DNA of 64,000 nucleotides from Mesorhizobium sp. Pch-S (GCF_004136315.1 NZ_CP029562.1:4673501-4737500), one strand, 5' to 3'; numbered from the stretch's first letter, positions 33,002 to 42,025 are shown. The notes: a model not told the origin generated them from the sequence alone. Numbers and translations: made by a program.

Positions 33002-34152
33002 TGAGCTTGAGGCCATCCTGGCAGGCTGTGCTTGCAATCGTGCTGTGCCTGGCGGCGGCGGTCTGGGGCGCCATGAGCGTGCCGGAGGCGGCGGCCTGGA
33101 CGCAGCCGACAGCGACGATCGACTATCCCTATATGGGCACCAAAGGGCTCATGTACGGCGTTGCCATTGTTGCGGCGTTGCTGTCCATGTTTGTGGGTGT
33201 TCCTGCGTTGCAGGCGGCCATCCTGTTCATTGGCTCGACGGCGGCGGCATTGATGCTGGTGCGTGGTATCGCCGGTTTCGAGGGTACCGCGCTGGCGCCG
33301 TATTTCCTGCTGCTAGCCGCCACCTGGTTGCTTGGCTGGCGCTGTGTAGCAGTGCTGTCATCGATCAGGTCGTCGCAACGCTGGATGTCGACCGCGTTGA
33401 AACTGGCCGTTCCAGCATTGTTCGGCATTTGGATCCTGGTTTTGTGGGAAGCCATCACGCGGGGTGCCGGCATCCCGTTCATCCTGCTGCCGCCGCCGAG
33501 CTCTGTGGGTGTGCGCATCGTCAATTCGCTGCCGGTGCTCTGGGCCGATGTGAACCAGACCATCTTCCGCTCGGTGCTGATCGGCTATGTGCTCGGCTGC
33601 GGCAGTGGTTTCATCGCAGCCATCCTCGCCGACCGCTTCGTTTTCCTGCGGCGCGGGCTGATCCCGATCGGCAACATGGTCTCCGCGCTGCCGATCATCG
33701 GCGTGGCGCCGATCATGGTGATGTGGTTCGGTTTCGACTGGCACTCGAAGGCGGCCGTCGTCGTCATCATGACCTTCTTTCCGATGCTGGTGAACACGGT
33801 GGCCGGCCTTGCTGCTTCCGGGCACATGGAGCGCGACCTGATGCGCACCTATGCCTCGAACTACTGGCAGACACTTGGCAAGCTCAGGCTGCCGGCAGCG
33901 GCACCGTTCATCTTCAATGCGCTGAAGATCAACTCCACGCTGGCGCTGATCGGCGCCATCGTCGCCGAGTTCTTCGGCACGCCGGTGGTCGGCATGGGCT
34001 TCAGGATATCGACCGAGGTCGGCAGAATGAATGTCGACATGGTCTGGGCCGAAATCGCAGTTGCAGCGCTCGCGGGTTCGGTTTTCTATGGCGTGGTCGC
34101 GCTCATCGAACGGGCAGCCACGTTCTGGCATCCGTCTGTCCGGGGAGGCTAG
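32998..34152 (+). CDS. ABC transporter permease (NitT/TauT type), second, extended
   Basis: The 384-residue permease carries about 120 extra N-terminal residues with three or four hydrophobic segments ahead of the usual permease core, so it is longer than the roughly 260 residues typical of the family. The core has PPPSSVGVRIVNSLP near residue 164, ALPIIGVAPIMVMWFGF near 228, the EAA loop TYASNYWQTLGKLRLPAAAP, and VAEFFGTPVVGMGF. The start overlaps the first permease by four bases. Such extended second permeases occur in THI5-type importers of rhizobia. Confidence 0.9.
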   Translation: MMSLRPSWQAVLAIVLCLAAAVWGAMSVPEAAAWTQPTATIDYPYMGTKGLMYGVAIVAALLSMFVGVPALQAAILFIGSTAAALMLVRGIAGFEGTALAPYFLLLAATWLLGWRCVAVLSSIRSSQRWMSTALKLAVPALFGIWILVLWEAITRGAGIPFILLPPPSSVGVRIVNSLPVLWADVNQTIFRSVLIGYVLGCGSGFIAAILADRFVFLRRGLIPIGNMVSALPIIGVAPIMVMWFGFDWHSKAAVVVIMTFFPMLVNTVAGLAASGHMERDLMRTYASNYWQTLGKLRLPAAAPFIFNALKINSTLALIGAIVAEFFGTPVVGMGFRISTEVGRMNVDMVWAEIAVAALAGSVFYGVVALIERAATFWHPSVRGG

Positions 34153-34153
34153 A

Positions 34154-34217
34154 GCATGATCCCGAACCGAAGGTCAGCGAAGCAAAAAGTTGCAGACTTT
34201 TCGGATGAAGATCATGC
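34154..34217. repeat. Intergenic inverted-repeat element with GCATGATC termini
   Basis: A 64-base element ends in GCATGATC (34154-34161) and GATCATGC (34210-34217) with inner CCGAA / TTCGG complementarity. It lies between the second permease and the binding-protein gene. Elements with GCATGATC ends are common in Rhizobiales intergenic regions. It could fold and uncouple binding-protein expression from the upstream genes. Confidence 0.6.
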
Positions 34218-34279
34218 GGCCAAAAAGGTCGGCGGAGAAGAACAAGAAGGGTTTGGGTTCAACTTCAGAGGGTAAGAAC

Positions 34280-35251
34280 ATGAAAAGAACGATTGTTTCG
34301 ATGCTGGCGGCCGGCATGTCGCTGATCGCTTTCCAGGCGATGGCCGAAGACAAGGTGACGCTGCAGCTCAAATGGGTCACGCAGGCACAGTTCGCCGGCT
34401 ACTATGTTGCCAAGGACAAGGGCTTCTACAAGGAAGAAGGGCTCGATGTCGAAATCAAGCCGGGCGGCCCGGATATCGCGCCGGAGCAGGTGATCGCCGG
34501 CGGTGGCGCCGACGTCATCGTCGACTGGATGGGTGGTGCTTTGGCAGCGCGCGAAAAAGGCGTCGGGCTGGTCAACATAGCGCAGCCCTTCAAGAAGGCC
34601 GGCATGGAACTGGTCTGTCCCAAGAACGGACCGATCAAGACCGAAGCCGACTTCAAGGGACGCACGCTGGGTGTCTGGTTCTTCGGCAATGAATATCCGT
34701 TCTATGCCTGGATGAACAAGATCGGCCTGAAGACGGAAGGCGGTCCGGACGGCGTAACGGTGCTGAAGCAGAGCTTCGACGTGCAGCCGCTGATCCAGAA
34801 GCAGGCCGATTGCATCTCGGTGATGACATACAACGAATACGGACAGGTGCTCGACGCTGGTTACAAGCCAGAGGATCTCATTGTCTTCAACTACACCGCG
34901 ATGGGCAACGACCTGCTTGAAGACGGGCTCTATGCGCTCGAGGACAAGTTGAAGGATGCGGCCTTCGAAGACAAGATGGTGCGTTTCGTACGCGCCTCGA
35001 TGAAGGGTTGGAAATACGCGACGGAGAACACCGACGAAGCGGCCGACATCGTCGTGGAGAATGGCGGTCAGGACGAAAACCACCAGAAATTCATGATGAA
35101 GGAAGTGGCGAAGCTCATCGACAACGCCGATGGCAAGCTGATCCCGGAAGCCTATGAGCGCACTGCCAAGGCGCTGCTCGACCAGAAGATCATCACCAAG
35201 CAGCCCGAAGGCGCCTACACGACCTCGATCACCGACAAGGCGATCAAGTAA
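34280..35251 (+). CDS. ABC transporter substrate-binding protein, NMT1/THI5-like
   Basis: The 323-residue periplasmic protein has a Sec signal (MKRTIVSMLAAGMSLIAFQAMAE) and the NMT1/THI5-type fold. Hallmarks: LQLKWVTQAQFAGYYVAKDK right after the signal, GLDVEIKPGGPD, and a GVWFFGNEYPFYAWMNK block near residue 135. THI5-type binding proteins in other bacteria bind pyrimidines such as hydroxymethylpyrimidine, which fits a pyrimidine-catabolic operon; the ligand here is inference. ATG 34280 follows GAGGGTAAG. It is the last gene of the nine-gene operon and is followed by a strong terminator. Confidence 0.92.
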   Translation: MKRTIVSMLAAGMSLIAFQAMAEDKVTLQLKWVTQAQFAGYYVAKDKGFYKEEGLDVEIKPGGPDIAPEQVIAGGGADVIVDWMGGALAAREKGVGLVNIAQPFKKAGMELVCPKNGPIKTEADFKGRTLGVWFFGNEYPFYAWMNKIGLKTEGGPDGVTVLKQSFDVQPLIQKQADCISVMTYNEYGQVLDAGYKPEDLIVFNYTAMGNDLLEDGLYALEDKLKDAAFEDKMVRFVRASMKGWKYATENTDEAADIVVENGGQDENHQKFMMKEVAKLIDNADGKLIPEAYERTAKALLDQKIITKQPEGAYTTSITDKAIK

Positions 35252-35274
35252 CGGGTTGTCTTCTGAGGAGTTCG

Positions 35275-35301
35275 AAAGGGGCAGGAAACTGCCCCTTTTT
35301 T
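35275..35301 (+). terminator. Rho-independent terminator of the pyrimidine operon
   Basis: AAAGGGGCAG (35275-35284), a GAAA tetraloop, CTGCCCCTTT and a run of six T. It lies 24 bases after the binding-protein stop and just before the convergent thiamine-diphosphate enzyme gene. Confidence 0.92.
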
Positions 35302-35348
35302 GTTTTCCGGCTGGCTGCGCCGAGGCGCTTCGAACCGTGAAAGGTAGC

Positions 35349-37010
35349 CTAGCGCTGTTCGCGAATGTCGGTCAGCGTCCGGGCCGGGGTGATGGCCTCG
35401 GGGTCGAGCTGCACCTCGATGATGGAGGGCTTGCCACTGGAGCGCGCGCGTTCGAAGGCGGGAGCAAACTCTTCCGTCTTCACCACGGTCTCGCCGTGAC
35501 CGCCATAGGCGCGGGCAAGCGCCGCGAAATCCGGGTTCCTGAGATCGGTGCCTTCGACACGGCCGGGATATTCGCGCTCCTGGTGCATGCGGATGGTGCC
35601 GTAGATGCCGTTGTTCACCACGACGGTGATGATCGGCAGGTCGTACTGTACGGCTGTGGCGAATTCCTGCCCATGCATCATGAAGCAGCCGTCACCGGCG
35701 AAGCAGACGACTTCACGTTCCGGAAACACGCTCTTGGCCGAGACTGCCGCCGGCAGGCCATAACCCATCGAACCGGAGGTCGGGGCGGCTTGTGTGCCGT
35801 AACGGCGGAAACGATGGAAGCGATGCACCCAGGTGGCGTAGTTGCCGGCGCCGTTGGTCAAGATGGCGTCCTCGGGCAGCACGCTTTCGAGATAGTCCAT
35901 GATCGGACCCATCTGCACGGCCCCTGGGCCGGTTTTCGGGGTCGTCGACCATGCGAGGTAGTTGTCATGCAGCCTTGCGGTTTCAGCTGTCCATGCAGGC
36001 GCGGTCTTCGGCTGGCGCTTGGCAAAGGCTTCGACGAAGGCTGCCGGCGAGGCGTTGATGGCCACAGTCGGGCGGTAGACGCGGCCAAGCTCGTTGGGGT
36101 CGGCGTGCACGTGCACCAGCGTCTGGTCGGGGTAGGGGCTCTTCAGGATGGTGTAGTCGGACGAGGGCATCTCGCCCATGCGTCCACCGAGCAGCAGGAC
36201 GAGATCAGCTTGCTTGATGGCCTCCGCCAGCTTCGGATTGATGCCGATGCCGACGTCGCCGGCATAGCTGGGGTGCTGGTGATCGAACAGCATCTGGCGA
36301 CGGAATGAGCATCCGACCGGTAGCGCCCAGGTCTCGGCGATGGATTGCATCCGGGCGACGGCATCGGCGTTCCAGCGCGTGCCGCCGAGGATGACGAACG
36401 GGCGCCTGGCTGCGTTGAGCAATGCCTCCAGCCGGTCGAGTTCGGCGTCTCCCGGTCGGGTCTCCACGGGTGTTGCCGGAAGTGCCTGCGGTGCTTCCAC
36501 TTCGCTGACCAGCATGTCTTCCGGCAGCGATATCACGACAGGACCGGGTCGCCCCGAAGTCGCGACAGCAAAGGCACGGGTGACCAGTTCGGGGATGCGT
36601 TCGGCGCGGTCGATCTCGACCACCCATTTGGCGATGTCGCCGAAGAAGCGCTTGTAGTTCACCTCCTGGAAGGCTTCGCGCTCCCGTGCATGACCGGCGA
36701 TCTGGCCGATGAACAGGATCATCGGGATGGAATCCTGCATGGCGATGTGCACGCCGGCCGACGCGTTGGTGGCGCCGGGGCCGCGCGTGACGAAGCAGAT
36801 ACCGGGCTTGCCGGTGAGGCGACCCTGGCAGTCTGCCATCATCGCCGCGCCGCCTTCCTGGCGGCAGACGATGGTACGGATCGGGGAGTCATAAAGCGCG
36901 TCGAGTACGGCGAGGTAGCTCTCGCCAGGAACGCAGAAAATGCGATCGACGCCATTGGCTTCCAGCGCCTCGACGATCAGCTTACCACCGGTCTTCATGG
37001 GTCCCGTCAC
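35349..37010 (-). CDS. Thiamine-diphosphate-dependent enzyme, acetolactate-synthase-like
   Basis: The 553-residue enzyme of the acetolactate synthase / oxalyl-CoA decarboxylase superfamily has cofactor-activating Glu52 in CRQEGGAAMMAD, a central Rossmann domain (RPFVILGGTRWNADA), and the diphosphate/metal motif AGDGCFMMHGQEFATAVQYD ending in NNGIYGTI. GTG 37010 overlaps the CoA-transferase stop by four bases (GTGA). Regulatory acetolactate-synthase small subunit genes are absent. The tight pairing with a family III CoA-transferase suggests decarboxylation of an acyl-CoA or 2-oxoacid, by analogy with frc/oxc, but the sequence is closer to acetolactate-synthase-like proteins than to oxalyl-CoA decarboxylase. 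Confidence 0.85.
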   Translation of the reverse strand: MTGPMKTGGKLIVEALEANGVDRIFCVPGESYLAVLDALYDSPIRTIVCRQEGGAAMMADCQGRLTGKPGICFVTRGPGATNASAGVHIAMQDSIPMILFIGQIAGHAREREAFQEVNYKRFFGDIAKWVVEIDRAERIPELVTRAFAVATSGRPGPVVISLPEDMLVSEVEAPQALPATPVETRPGDAELDRLEALLNAARRPFVILGGTRWNADAVARMQSIAETWALPVGCSFRRQMLFDHQHPSYAGDVGIGINPKLAEAIKQADLVLLLGGRMGEMPSSDYTILKSPYPDQTLVHVHADPNELGRVYRPTVAINASPAAFVEAFAKRQPKTAPAWTAETARLHDNYLAWSTTPKTGPGAVQMGPIMDYLESVLPEDAILTNGAGNYATWVHRFHRFRRYGTQAAPTSGSMGYGLPAAVSAKSVFPEREVVCFAGDGCFMMHGQEFATAVQYDLPIITVVVNNGIYGTIRMHQEREYPGRVEGTDLRNPDFAALARAYGGHGETVVKTEEFAPAFERARSSGKPSIIEVQLDPEAITPARTLTDIREQR

Positions 37011-38167
37011 TCCAGTTCGGCAAGAATTTCAGCGGTGTGTTCGCCGAGACGCGGCGAGGGGCGATCATAAACGAGCGGCGTGCCCGGCATCACCATCGGC
37101 GCGCGCACGGATGGCAGCGTGTTGCCGCGGCCATCGTCGAGGTCCAGCCGCATGCCGCGTGCGATCGCCTGCGGATCGTCGAACATCTGGCCGATGTCGT
37201 TGATCGGGCTCGCCGGTACGCCGGTTGCTTCCAGTCTGGCCAGGAGATCGTCGCGCGTGAACTTCACAAGTGCGGCCAGCATGTATTCGCGCAGCCTGAC
37301 GCGATTGGCGACGCGGGCGGCGTTGGTGGCGAAATCGGGATCGGTCGGCAGGCCATCCAGTCCAGCCACGGCGCAGAACTTGCCGAACTGGCTGTCATTG
37401 CCGACGGCCAGGATGAAATGGCCGTCGGAGACCGGCAGCACCTCGTAGGGCGCGATGTTGGGATGCGCATTACCCATGCGCTTGGGTGGCGTGCCTGACA
37501 CCAGGAAATTGAGGTTCTGGTTGGCGAGCACCGAGATCTGGGAGTCGAACAGTGCCATGTCGACGTGCTGGCCTTCGCCGGTTGCTTCCGCATGACGCAA
37601 TGCGGCCTGGATGGCGATGACCGAATAAAGCCCGGTGAAGATATCGGTGACGGCGACGCCGACCTTCTGCGGTTCCCCGTCGGGGGCACCGGTGATCGAC
37701 ATCAGGCCGGACATGCCCTGGACGATGAAGTCGTATCCGGCACGCGGAGCATAAGGCCCCGATTGGCCGAAGCCGGTGATGGAGCAGTAGACCAGCTTGG
37801 GATTGATCGCCTTCAGGCTTTCATAGTCGAGACCGTATTTCTTCAGACCGCCCAGCTTGAAGTTCTCGATCAGGACATCGGCCTTGGCGACCAGCTTGCG
37901 CACGGTCTCCGCCCCCTCCGGTGTCGAGAAATCGACGGCGATGGAACGCTTGCCGCGGTTGCAGGCGTGGTAGTAGGCGGCGGACAGGTTCTCGCCGTCC
38001 TTGCCCTTGACGAAGGGTGGTCCCCACTTGCGGGTATCATCACCTTCGGGGCTTTCCACCTTGATGACGTCGGCGCCGAGATCGGCCAGCATCTGCCCGG
38101 CCCATGGACCGGCGAGGATGCGGGCGAGTTCGATGACACGCACGCCTTTCAGAGGGGGATTGGCCAT
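37007..38167 (-). CDS. CoA-transferase family III (CaiB/BaiF)
   Basis: This 386-residue enzyme moves CoA between carboxylic acids. Family motifs: RVIELARILAGPWAGQMLAD at the N-terminus, DVIKVESPEGDDTR, NRGKRSIAVDF near residue 70, YDFIVQGMSGLMSITG, and probable catalytic Asp175 in VAVTDIFTGL. It overlaps the downstream thiamine-diphosphate enzyme by four bases, so the two are one transcription and translation unit. Donor and acceptor acids are unknown. Confidence 0.9.
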   Translation of the reverse strand: MANPPLKGVRVIELARILAGPWAGQMLADLGADVIKVESPEGDDTRKWGPPFVKGKDGENLSAAYYHACNRGKRSIAVDFSTPEGAETVRKLVAKADVLIENFKLGGLKKYGLDYESLKAINPKLVYCSITGFGQSGPYAPRAGYDFIVQGMSGLMSITGAPDGEPQKVGVAVTDIFTGLYSVIAIQAALRHAEATGEGQHVDMALFDSQISVLANQNLNFLVSGTPPKRMGNAHPNIAPYEVLPVSDGHFILAVGNDSQFGKFCAVAGLDGLPTDPDFATNAARVANRVRLREYMLAALVKFTRDDLLARLEATGVPASPINDIGQMFDDPQAIARGMRLDLDDGRGNTLPSVRAPMVMPGTPLVYDRPSPRLGEHTAEILAELE

Positions 38168-38263
38168 GAAGCACCGAAGTTCTGTTTGGTTGGGCAGGCT
38201 CTAGCAACCCTGACGGGTCCTGTCACGGTTCTTGCGATGGACCAGTGCAGCAATCGAGGGAAC

Positions 38264-39199
38264 TCACCGCGAAGCCGTGATCTTGTCTGCCCAGCTCGCG
38301 AAATCTTCCATGATGATGTTTTGATTCACCTCGTTCAGGCTTTCATGCCGTGTCTCGGTGTAAACCTTTGAAACGAGATTCGAAAAACCCATCCGGCGCA
38401 TGCGGCCCGTGAGATGTTCCACCGCCTTGCCGCCCCCGGTAGCAGGGTCTTTTTCGCCGCCGGCGAGGTTGACGGGCAGGCTTCTGGCTATACTTGCGAA
38501 GCGGCTATCGTCGGCACCGTTGAAGATGAAGCCGAACAGGTCGCGCCACAGCGATACCGAGGCATCCCATCCGCAAAGCGGATCGGCGATGTATTTGTCG
38601 ACTTCGGCCGGGTCGCGCGAAAGCCAGTCGAACAGCGTGCGATGTCCTGGTACGGCCTTGCCCCAGGCCTGGAAAGTGAGACGGGGCAGCAGGCGTGAGG
38701 GCACGTCCGAGCCCAGCCTGAATCGCTCCCAGGCAAGAATGGCGAGTGCTGCACGGCCGCTGATACCCGCAGTGAAATTGGCGTTCCAGATCGCGGCGCC
38801 CTGTATGCGCGCCGAATGCTTCTGCACGAAGTTGAGCGCAACCAGCCCGCCCATCGAATGGCCGAAGGCGATCACTGGAAGACCTGCGTGTTCGGCTGCG
38901 ATGTGATCGTGAACGGCAAGCACGTCGGCAACCACCTTGTCGCCGCCGTCCGGATCGCCGAACTTGCCGAGTGGGGCATCGGGGGCGGTGGTGTATCCGT
39001 GGCCGCGGTGGTCGTGCGCACAGGTGTGATAGCTCCGAGCGGCGAGGAAATCGGCGAATCCGGCGTAGCGGGCGGCATGTTCGGCAAGACCGTGGCTGAT
39101 CTGGACAACGCCGCGTGCCTTGCCCTCAGCCCTGCGCATGTAGAGGTTGAGCGATGCGCCGGTTGGTGAGGCAAGGGCGCGTTGGTCGTTGAACGGCAT
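38264..39199 (-). CDS. Alpha/beta hydrolase, monoglyceride-lipase / lysophospholipase-like
   Basis: This is a 311-residue cytoplasmic hydrolase of the Hydrolase_4 group. Oxyanion-side motif ISHGLAEHAARY at residues 35-46, DHRGHGYT near 63, and the nucleophile elbow GHSMGG with Ser115. A C-terminal His is in TRHESLNEV. ATG 39199 follows AGGAAAAG; longer in-frame readings upstream lack family similarity. It would hydrolyse monoacylglycerol or a lysophospholipid. It is separate from the CoA-transferase gene by 96 bases on the same strand. Confidence 0.88.
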   Translation of the reverse strand: MPFNDQRALASPTGASLNLYMRRAEGKARGVVQISHGLAEHAARYAGFADFLAARSYHTCAHDHRGHGYTTAPDAPLGKFGDPDGGDKVVADVLAVHDHIAAEHAGLPVIAFGHSMGGLVALNFVQKHSARIQGAAIWNANFTAGISGRAALAILAWERFRLGSDVPSRLLPRLTFQAWGKAVPGHRTLFDWLSRDPAEVDKYIADPLCGWDASVSLWRDLFGFIFNGADDSRFASIARSLPVNLAGGEKDPATGGGKAVEHLTGRMRRMGFSNLVSKVYTETRHESLNEVNQNIIMEDFASWADKITASR

Positions 39200-39386
39200 T
39201 GTCTTTTCCTCCCCTGGCGCGGTTGAATCCACGCTCATGACGTCATCAGCCTTTTGTTTGCGCCCGCAGCCGTTTAGCGTCAATTGGCCATCATGATGCC
39301 GCTGCGGAAAGGATGGCGGCCCGTGCATCGCAATTCTGACATGTCGGTCGGGCAGATGCGCGGGACTTAACGAGAGGGATTCGTGC

Positions 39387-40397
39387 ATGCGGACTAGGCT
39401 TGGTCTTGGGATGGTGTTCACCGCCGTCGTGATGGTGGGCGCGGCGCGGGCGGAGACGAAACTCGACGGCACTTTCGTGGCCGATGCGGCCTGTCCGGCA
39501 ACACAGGCAATCAAGAGCGGCAAGAACCCTGGCAACGTCAGCACCGAGGCGGGGCAGCGCTATGATCTCGTTGCCGGGAACAAGGACGAGCCGACACATT
39601 ACCTGATCCGGATGCCGGGTGCCGACCCGGAGCGGCGCTGGGTCAAGGTCAGTTGCGGCCATCTGGCAGGTACGGCGGCAGCGCCTACCGCTCCCGTTGC
39701 TCCGGCAGAACCGGATGTACAGCAGAAAAAGGCGACCAGCGGCAAGCCGGAATATGTCTTTGCGCTGTCCTGGCAGCCGGCCTTCTGCGAGACAAAGTCG
39801 AAGAAGACCGAATGCCGGACCATGACCGGTGCGAGTTTCGCAGCAACGAATTTCACGCTGCATGGCCTGTGGCCGCAGCCGAACGGCAATTTCTATTGCC
39901 AGGTCAGCTCAGCAGACCGCGCCAACGACAAAGCCAATTGGGACGACCTGCCGGCTGTGAACCTCGACGGTGCCACGCGTGCCGAGCTCGACAAGGTGAT
40001 GCCTGGTACGGCTTCGCAGCTCGATCGGCACGAATGGATCAAGCATGGCACCTGTTACGGCAAGGATCAGCAGGCCTATTTCGCTGATGCGCTCGCTTTG
40101 ATGCGGCAAATCAATGCCTCGCCGGTGCGCGCGCTGTTCGAAAAGAATATCGGTGGCGAGCTGACAGCCGACCAGATCCGCAACGCCTTCGACAGCGCAT
40201 TCGGCAAGGGAACCGGTGATCGCGTGCGCGTATCCTGCTTCAATGATCGTGGCCGGCGCATGATCGGAGAACTGACGCTGGGCCTCGCCGGGCCTATCGG
40301 GTCGAACAGCTCGTTGAAGGATCTGATGCTGGCTTCGGCACCGACCGACAATGCCGGCTGCCCGCGCGGTGAAGTGGATCGCGTAGGATTGCAGTAG
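39387..40397 (+). CDS. Secreted ribonuclease T2 family protein
   Basis: The 336-residue protein has a Sec signal (MRTRLGLGMVFTAVVMVGAARA). It has an extra N-terminal domain of about 75 residues, then a Pro/Ala-rich linker (about 92-108) and the RNase T2 domain. Both active-site segments are intact: CAS I FTLHGLWPQ with His159, and CAS II HEWIKHGTC with His215, Glu216 and His220. It should act in the periplasm or outside the cell, cutting single-stranded RNA through 2',3'-cyclic phosphates. Ten or so Cys suggest disulfides. It is monocistronic, divergent from the hydrolase gene. The N-terminal domain (DGTFVADAACPATQAIKSG) is common in proteobacterial T2 enzymes. Confidence 0.92.
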   Translation: MRTRLGLGMVFTAVVMVGAARAETKLDGTFVADAACPATQAIKSGKNPGNVSTEAGQRYDLVAGNKDEPTHYLIRMPGADPERRWVKVSCGHLAGTAAAPTAPVAPAEPDVQQKKATSGKPEYVFALSWQPAFCETKSKKTECRTMTGASFAATNFTLHGLWPQPNGNFYCQVSSADRANDKANWDDLPAVNLDGATRAELDKVMPGTASQLDRHEWIKHGTCYGKDQQAYFADALALMRQINASPVRALFEKNIGGELTADQIRNAFDSAFGKGTGDRVRVSCFNDRGRRMIGELTLGLAGPIGSNSSLKDLMLASAPTDNAGCPRGEVDRVGLQ

Positions 40398-40401
40398 GCA
40401 A

Positions 40402-40493
40402 GAGCATTTTGTAGCCAAGTAGAATCACTTGGCGTTGCAAAAATGCTGCAAAAACAAAACTTATAGCGTTTCTGTGAAAACGGAAACGCTCCA
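40402..40493. repeat. Intergenic palindromic repeat, copy 3 (hairpin block)
   Basis: Between the RNase and TetR genes lie CCAAGT / ACTTGG (a small hairpin near 40414-40431), an AGCATTTT / AAAATGCT pair, ACAAAACTTATAGCG, and a hairpin with arms GCGTTTC and GAAACGC (about 40467-40490). The last two blocks match the right half of the repeat at 8495-8537. Confidence 0.6.
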
Positions 40494-40537
40494 AGCCTTG
40501 GCCTGCCTCAGCAGCAGGCGAGAGGCGTGCCGGTGGT

Positions 40538-41173
40538 TCAAGCCACCATTGGCAGCAGGCGACGGACCTCGCTGAGCAGGTCCGGAATGGCCCGTTCGTC
40601 CTTCGACAGGTGTTTCAGGAGGTATTTCTGGAACAGCCCGTCGAAAACGGCATAAAGCGCCGCAGGCGAAACCACCGGCTCCTTGCCGCCGAGTTCGGCG
40701 TAACGCGATGCGACCCGCCACACCATGTCCTCGAGGCTCTGGTCGATCTCGGTGACGTCATCGCGGAAGACGTCCTCGAACAGCGCCTGCGCACGCAGAT
40801 CGTACCAAAGCCGGTGCATGCCGGATTCTTCCCGCAGGGTCTCCGCGAGCTTGAGCAGGAAACCTTCGAGCAGTGCCTCGCGTGTCTTGGCGGTGGCGGT
40901 GACCTGATCGTAGCGGGTGACGCATTTCGCCTTGTAATGGCGAACGCAGCAACTGATCAGGTCGACCTTGTCGGTGAAGTAATAGTGCAGGACGCCATGG
41001 GTGAAATCGGACTTCTGGGCGATCTCGCGCAGGCTGGTGCGAGCGTACCCGAGCTCAGCCAGGGTCTCCAGAGCAGCTTCGGCCAGCTCCACACGCCTGG
41101 CCGTGAACTTGTCGATGCGCAGGCGTTCGGCACCGCGCGGCGCCCGCACCTTTTCCATCACCTGGCCAGCCAT
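40538..41173 (-). CDS. TetR/AcrR family regulator, BetI-like
   Basis: The protein is 211 residues from ATG 41173, which follows AGGAAAG at proper spacing; a second ATG 45 bases upstream has no ribosome site. TetR DNA-binding region: LAEAALETLAELGYARTSLR, EIAQKSDFTHGVLHYYFTDK. The C-terminal ligand domain (SGMHRLWYDLRAQALFEDVF) resembles the BetI_C type. It is divergent from the LysE-type exporter gene, 220 bases away, which may be its target. The effector is unknown. Confidence 0.87.
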   Translation of the reverse strand: MAGQVMEKVRAPRGAERLRIDKFTARRVELAEAALETLAELGYARTSLREIAQKSDFTHGVLHYYFTDKVDLISCCVRHYKAKCVTRYDQVTATAKTREALLEGFLLKLAETLREESGMHRLWYDLRAQALFEDVFRDDVTEIDQSLEDMVWRVASRYAELGGKEPVVSPAALYAVFDGLFQKYLLKHLSKDERAIPDLLSEVRRLLPMVA

Positions 41174-41392
41174 GGCTGCTTTCCTAGCTCCGAGCGGCGA
41201 AAAAATACCAGCGGGCATCGCTGAAATAAGTTTGCCTCTGCGTCAATAGTCTTTGCCGATATCGTAGACCGTAACACGCCGGGAAACGAACAAAAGCTTC
41301 CTCGACTTTGCCAGACGGCCATCAAAACCATTTGCCAAGCCGAGGCGGCTTGCTAAAGAAGAATTCCGGCTCACGTCCAAAAGGAACTGATC

Positions 41393-42025
41393 ATGCCGGA
41401 TTTCTCCACCCTCATTCTGTTCGCAGGCGCGGCGCTTGTGCTGACTGCGACGCCTGGCCCTGACATGCTGCTGATCGCCTCCCGAAGCGTCAGTCAGGGG
41501 CGCTCGGCCGGCTTTCTCACCTATGCCGGAATTGCAGCCGGTACTTATTGTCATGCGTTGGCGGCGGGCCTCGGGCTGTCGCAGTTGTTCGTGGCCGTGC
41601 CTGTCGCCTATGAAATCGTGCGCTGGGCTGGCTGCGCCTATCTTCTGTACCTGGCCTACAAGACATTGCGCAGCGAGGGTTCTGCCTTTGCGCCTTCCAC
41701 TGCGCTCCGGAAAATTTCCGACAGGCGGATATTCACGGAAGGGCTGCTCACCAACCTGCTCAATCCGAAGGTGGCATTGTTCGTGCTGGCGCTGTTTCCG
41801 CAATTCGTGGACCCGGCTCACGGTTCGCTGCTTTTGCAGATGGTCGTGCTGGCCACTGTGTTGAACGGCATAGGCTTCTTCGTGAATGGCGCCGTGGTGA
41901 TGCTCGGCAGCAGAATTCAGCGCTCCCTTTCCGGCTTCCGCAGATTTCCCAGGCTGCCCCAATATCTCCTGGCGACGGTCTTTGCCGGGTTGGCAGCGCG
42001 TCTGGCGCTGGGGACGAGGAACTAG
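41393..42025 (+). CDS. LysE/RhtB family amino-acid exporter
   Basis: This 210-residue inner-membrane exporter has about six hydrophobic segments. Family motifs: the N-terminal LTATPGPDMLLIASRSVSQG near residue 19, GCAYLLYLAYKTLR near 78, and FTEGLLTNLLNPKVALFVLA near 118. It would export amino acids, homoserine lactones or related small molecules; the substrate is not predictable. It is divergent from the TetR gene, which may control it. A 174-base gap separates it from the glutathione transferase gene. Confidence 0.9.
   Translation: MPDFSTLILFAGAALVLTATPGPDMLLIASRSVSQGRSAGFLTYAGIAAGTYCHALAAGLGLSQLFVAVPVAYEIVRWAGCAYLLYLAYKTLRSEGSAFAPSTALRKISDRRIFTEGLLTNLLNPKVALFVLALFPQFVDPAHGSLLLQMVVLATVLNGIGFFVNGAVVMLGSRIQRSLSGFRRFPRLPQYLLATVFAGLAARLALGTRN

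Noticed and set aside
39236..39245. ATGACGTCAT palindrome upstream of the lipase gene
   Set aside because: Only ten bases, single occurrence, no known bacterial consensus and not at a recognisable promoter; likely chance.
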